A stretch of 64,000 nt of DNA from Bacillaceae bacterium IKA-2 (GTDB lineage: Bacteria; Bacillota; Bacilli; Bacillales; Anaerobacillaceae), in NCBI GenBank assembly GCA_031761875.1, contig CP134492.1, forward strand, positions 4,092,001-4,156,000, written 5' to 3'. The translations under genes and the position numbers were made by a program. How positions within the stretch are numbered: position 1 is the first letter of the stretch; the number at the start of each line of letters is the position of its first letter. Under the pieces are notes generated by a model. That model was not told where the DNA came from. It made no database searches and was given only the letters and a program-made list of their open reading frames with translations. This document shows positions 61,167-64,000 of this stretch, one piece after another.

Positions 61167-62420
61167 TTAATAAATCCCTCTATTCAAACCATCCTTGATG
61201 GCTGAAAATACCTTGTTCGATCTAATCGTTGCACCACTGTTGCCATCAACGTCATCTACGAAGTCTCCTGGTGAGTGCAAATCATAAATTGCTTCTAATG
61301 GCTTTCCTACTAGGTAGGCAATTGCCTGTTCGTACTGCTGCAAAAACTCATATCCTTCGTCTCCTTCTTCCATTAGACGATAGTCATTTTCGTCATGTGC
61401 TAGTTGTCTGAAACTTACGTCGGTAAATACGTTTTCCTCAATCTCAAACTGAATACTTACCTGCAAAAGATCACGGTCTCCGTATATCCCTCTGTATCTT
61501 CCATCTTCATATGCACTCATATCTCTGCTAAAATCCTCGTTTGATGGTTTATATAACCCTCTATTCAAACCATCTTTAATAGCTGAAAATATCTTGTTCG
61601 ATCTAATCGTTGCACCACTATTGCCATCAACATCATCTACGAAGTCTCCTGGTGAATGCAGATCATAAATCGCTTCTAATGGCTTTCCGACTAGGTAGGC
61701 AATTGCCTGTTCGTACTGCTGTAAAAACTCATATCCTTCGTCTCCTTCTTCCATTAGACGATAGTCATTTTCCCCATGAGCCAACTGTCTGAAACTTACG
61801 TCAGTAAATACGTTACCCTCAAGTTCAAACTGAAAACCGACCTGTAATTGATCACGGTCCCCGTATATCCCTCTGTATGCTCCATCGTCATAAGTACCTA
61901 TTGCTCTGCTGAAATCATCATTTGCAGGATTATATAACCCTCTATTCAAACCATCTTTAATAGCTGAAACTATCTTGCTCGACCTAATAGTAGCACCACT
62001 ATTACCATCAATATCATCTACAAAGTCTTCTGGTGAATATAAATCATTAAACGCTTCTAATGGCTTTCCAACTAGGTAGGCAATTGCCTGTTCGTACTGC
62101 TGCAAAAACACAAACCCTTCGTCCCCTTCTTCCATTAGACGATAATCATTTTCTCCATGTGCCAACTGTCTGAAACCTACGTCAGTAAACACGTTATCCT
62201 CAAGCTCAAACTGAAAACTGACCTGTAATTGATCACGGTCTCCATATATCCCTCTGTATGTTCCATCGTCATATGCAGTTTTACCATCAGGAGTTTCCTC
62301 TCCAGCAGGTTCCTCTGTATCAGGCTGTTCTTCTTCAACTGCTGTATCTTCGTTACATCCCATCAAGATTAGTGTAATTGCTAGAAACATCATCATAAAT
62401 AATAATGAAATCTTTTTCAT
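61167..62420 (-). CDS. Lipoprotein with three FMN-binding domains
   Basis: 417 residues. Lipobox LILMGC (Cys22), an acidic Pro-rich linker, then three near-identical FMN_bind repeats (about 50-163, 177-290, 304-417; period 127). Each contains GTYRGIYGDRDQLQV-like and DGNSGATIRS motifs, in which the Thr of SGAT (144, 271, 398) is the expected site for covalent FMN attached by ApbE. Similar two-domain proteins (PplA of Listeria) carry electrons outside the cell. GGAGGGG precedes the ATG. No apbE gene is in the window. High DNA identity among repeats points to recent tandem duplication. Confidence 0.9.
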   Translation of the reverse strand: MKKISLLFMMMFLAITLILMGCNEDTAVEEEQPDTEEPAGEETPDGKTAYDDGTYRGIYGDRDQLQVSFQFELEDNVFTDVGFRQLAHGENDYRLMEEGDEGFVFLQQYEQAIAYLVGKPLEAFNDLYSPEDFVDDIDGNSGATIRSSKIVSAIKDGLNRGLYNPANDDFSRAIGTYDDGAYRGIYGDRDQLQVGFQFELEGNVFTDVSFRQLAHGENDYRLMEEGDEGYEFLQQYEQAIAYLVGKPLEAIYDLHSPGDFVDDVDGNSGATIRSNKIFSAIKDGLNRGLYKPSNEDFSRDMSAYEDGRYRGIYGDRDLLQVSIQFEIEENVFTDVSFRQLAHDENDYRLMEEGDEGYEFLQQYEQAIAYLVGKPLEAIYDLHSPGDFVDDVDGNSGATIRSNKVFSAIKDGLNRGIY

Positions 62421-62583
62421 AACTATTCCCCTCCATTTATATGTTTTTCACTTGCATAAAAAATATAACATGATTGTGAAAAACTATGGTGGTGACATAT
62501 GTCCTTCAATATGTCTTACCTGTGTCTTAACTTGAAGATTAGATAATAATGACATTATACCTTGCTCAAGAGTAGATTTTTCC

Positions 62584-63201
62584 TTATAAACCCCGTTGTC
62601 TAATCCAGAAACTAGCAGCTTCTGTTCTATTGGCCACATTTATTTTTTTAAAAATTCTACTAATATTATTCCGCACCGTTTTTTCGGCCATGTTTAGACT
62701 ATCGGCAATTTCTTTGTTAACTTTCCCCAATGAAATCATGTCCAGAATAAGGATTTCCTTATTGCTTAAATTAAGTTGTTTTCCTCGTTGGTTTTCAGTG
62801 ACCGTAACCACTGATCCCAAAGTATTCTTCCCTCTAGATACTGAAAAAATGGTTGAAATCAATTGTTCGCTCTCTATGTCCTTTAACAAATATGCATCTG
62901 CACCAGCTTTGGTCGCTTCTAGGATAATATCATCATTGGCAAAAGCCGTGAGAATGATTATTTTGATATCTGGGTACATCCTTTTTATTTTTTGGCACCC
63001 AATAATCCCATCTCCGTCAGGCAATTTAAAGTCAAGTAAAACTAGATCTGGTTTTTTTTGACTTATTAACTCCACTGCTTCGTTCAGATTACCAGCCTCA
63101 CCGCAAATCACAATCTCTTTATCTAACTCCAAAAACATTTTCAAACCCCTGCGAACAACACTGTGATCATCAACGATGAATACATTTATCCTGTTACTCA
63201 T
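62584..63201 (-). CDS. NarL/LuxR-type response regulator
   Basis: 205 residues. Receiver with Asp57 (LVLLDFKLPDGDG), DD at 11-12 and KD at the switch lysine; LuxR helix-turn-helix (LSNKEILILDMISLGKVNKE, ADSLNMAEKTVRNNISRI). Four bases after the kinase stop. The next gene is the FMN-binding lipoprotein, likely its target. ATG start with GAGG upstream. Confidence 0.9.
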   Translation of the reverse strand: MSNRINVFIVDDHSVVRRGLKMFLELDKEIVICGEAGNLNEAVELISQKKPDLVLLDFKLPDGDGIIGCQKIKRMYPDIKIIILTAFANDDIILEATKAGADAYLLKDIESEQLISTIFSVSRGKNTLGSVVTVTENQRGKQLNLSNKEILILDMISLGKVNKEIADSLNMAEKTVRNNISRIFKKINVANRTEAASFWIRQRGL

Positions 63202-63205
63202 CCTC

Positions 63206-64000
63206 TCACCTCCAAGGTATTAAAAGCTCAACTTCAGTACCTGATTTCCGATTGCGAATATTTAATGTGCCACCAATTTGCTCTGCTCGCTCACTCATAG
63301 CTTTAAATCCAAAATGAATTAGTGGATTCACATTATCCAAAGAAAATCCTGCTCCGTTATCAATTATCTTAATATGAAGAGCATTTGACTTTGACTCCAT
63401 TTCTATCTTTATAAACGTACCTCTAGAATGTTTAACTGAATTGCTAACAGCTTCTTGAACTATATAAAAGATGTTGGTTGATTCTTTCGTCGACAACTCA
63501 TTATCTAAAAGCGAGTCATGATCGTCTAAAGAAACTACAATGCTTTCTCCATAGTTACTATCAAAGCTTTCAACCAGTAACATGATCCTATTTTTCAACT
63601 CTTTTAACTGTATTTGCTCAATAGTAGAATCGGAAATAAATTCTCTAGTTTTTTTAATTGCATCTCCTAAATCGACTATTACTTCTTGGTATGTCTCAGC
63701 TATTTGAGCTGAGTAAGCATCACCGGTTGTTTTTTTATGCAAATATTTAATTTTTAAAGTGGCTGCGTACATATTTTGGATGATACTGTCATGAACCTCC
63801 ATTCCAAGATTCTTTCTCTCTTCAGAAGCTATTTTTTGCTGTTCTAACTTCTTCATTCTTGCTTTTCTTTCCAATCCAAAAGTATTGATTACCTGAACTA
63901 GCACATAGACAATCCCAACTCCAATTACTATCTTTAATACCTGAACTGGAAAACCTACCCATTCAAAAAACATTCTATTATTAATTACGCTTGCTGGAAA
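63206..64000 (-). CDS. NarX/LiaS-type sensor histidine kinase, N-terminus outside window
   Basis: The frame stays open to the window edge, so the ATG at 63973 is probably internal. Visible: one membrane helix (VLKIVIGVGIVYVLVQVINT), a HisKA_3 dimer helix with MEVHDSIIQNMYAATLKI (phospho-His), and an HATPase with VQEAVSNSVKHS and IIDNGAGFSLDN. Partner of the adjacent response regulator. Signal sensed unknown. Confidence 0.87.
   Translation of the reverse strand, partial: FPASVINNRMFFEWVGFPVQVLKIVIGVGIVYVLVQVINTFGLERKARMKKLEQQKIASEERKNLGMEVHDSIIQNMYAATLKIKYLHKKTTGDAYSAQIAETYQEVIVDLGDAIKKTREFISDSTIEQIQLKELKNRIMLLVESFDSNYGESIVVSLDDHDSLLDNELSTKESTNIFYIVQEAVSNSVKHSRGTFIKIEMESKSNALHIKIIDNGAGFSLDNVNPLIHFGFKAMSERAEQIGGTLNIRNRKSGTEVELLIPWR

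Overview
The window looks like a low-GC Bacillota chromosome, most likely a Bacillaceae member of the alkaliphilic or facultatively anaerobic kind. Supporting signs are strong AGGAGG-type ribosome binding sites, YvrJ, DUF975, VanZ and FxLYD/zinc-ribbon proteins, a Bacillus-type DctB-DctS-DctR system, a large secreted amylopullulanase, and anaerobic-respiration traits (multiheme cytochrome, FMN-binding lipoprotein, decayed tungsten aldehyde oxidoreductase). I cannot name the species. No rRNA, tRNA or CRISPR was seen.

Layout. 0-9 kb: partial LapA-like gene, IS21 scrap, frameshifted aspartic protease, galE, CapA-like lipoprotein, amidase, DUF2283, DinB, an exonuclease/endonuclease-family enzyme and an L,D-transpeptidase. 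9-15 kb: one 2017-residue amylopullulanase with two GH13 catalytic domains behind LacI/CcpA-type operators. 15.5-23.4 kb: a REP-associated tyrosine transposase (RAYT), VanZ, EamA, GNAT, SGNH hydrolase, SDR, and an HtrA-like protease paired with a zinc-ribbon membrane protein. 23.5-31 kb: a repeat-rich stretch with two complete copies of an approximately 577-nt putative structured ncRNA plus a 3' remnant, a DUF975 protein, a secreted glucoamylase-like hydrolase under a twin-operator promoter, and a CatE-like dioxygenase. 31.5-36 kb: transaldolase, PTS IIC, PTS IIB and a PRD regulator carrying fused IIB and IIA domains. 36-48 kb: two copies of a 418-bp REP-ended element, an Fbp/Afu-type ABC importer with a HAD phosphatase whose ATPase gene is split by an IS21 element, a sigma factor truncated by the 418-bp element, and a second IS21-type element. 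48-64 kb: TPR-like protein, DASS transporter, DctB/DctS/DctR, iron alcohol dehydrogenase, aor/moaD scraps, succinate-semialdehyde dehydrogenase with its LacI regulator, and a tetraheme cytochrome, triple FMN-binding lipoprotein and NarXL-type two-component system.

The dominant non-genic theme is a short repeat, GGGACAGGCACC-TTTT-CCCA, present about 30 times in both orientations between 2.7 and 45.3 kb and absent from the last 18.7 kb. Many copies are inverted pairs immediately downstream of genes. Some form longer MITE-like elements whose cores resemble the start of a ureidoglycolate-lyase gene. The RAYT at 15.5 kb is the natural candidate to mobilise them. Both full ncRNA copies lie between REPs, have near-identical sigma-A promoters (TAGACT-17-TATAAT), a perfect 17-bp pairing of their two ends, and their own intrinsic terminators. 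This is the strongest candidate here for a little-described system.

The 49.7-59.8 kb genes read as a C4-acid / 4-hydroxybutyrate module: a binding-protein-assisted two-component sensor, a DASS carrier, an Fe-alcohol dehydrogenase making succinate semialdehyde, and GabD oxidising it to succinate, the last under a LacI repressor with a perfect 18-bp operator. The 60.6-64 kb genes read as an extracytoplasmic electron-transfer module.
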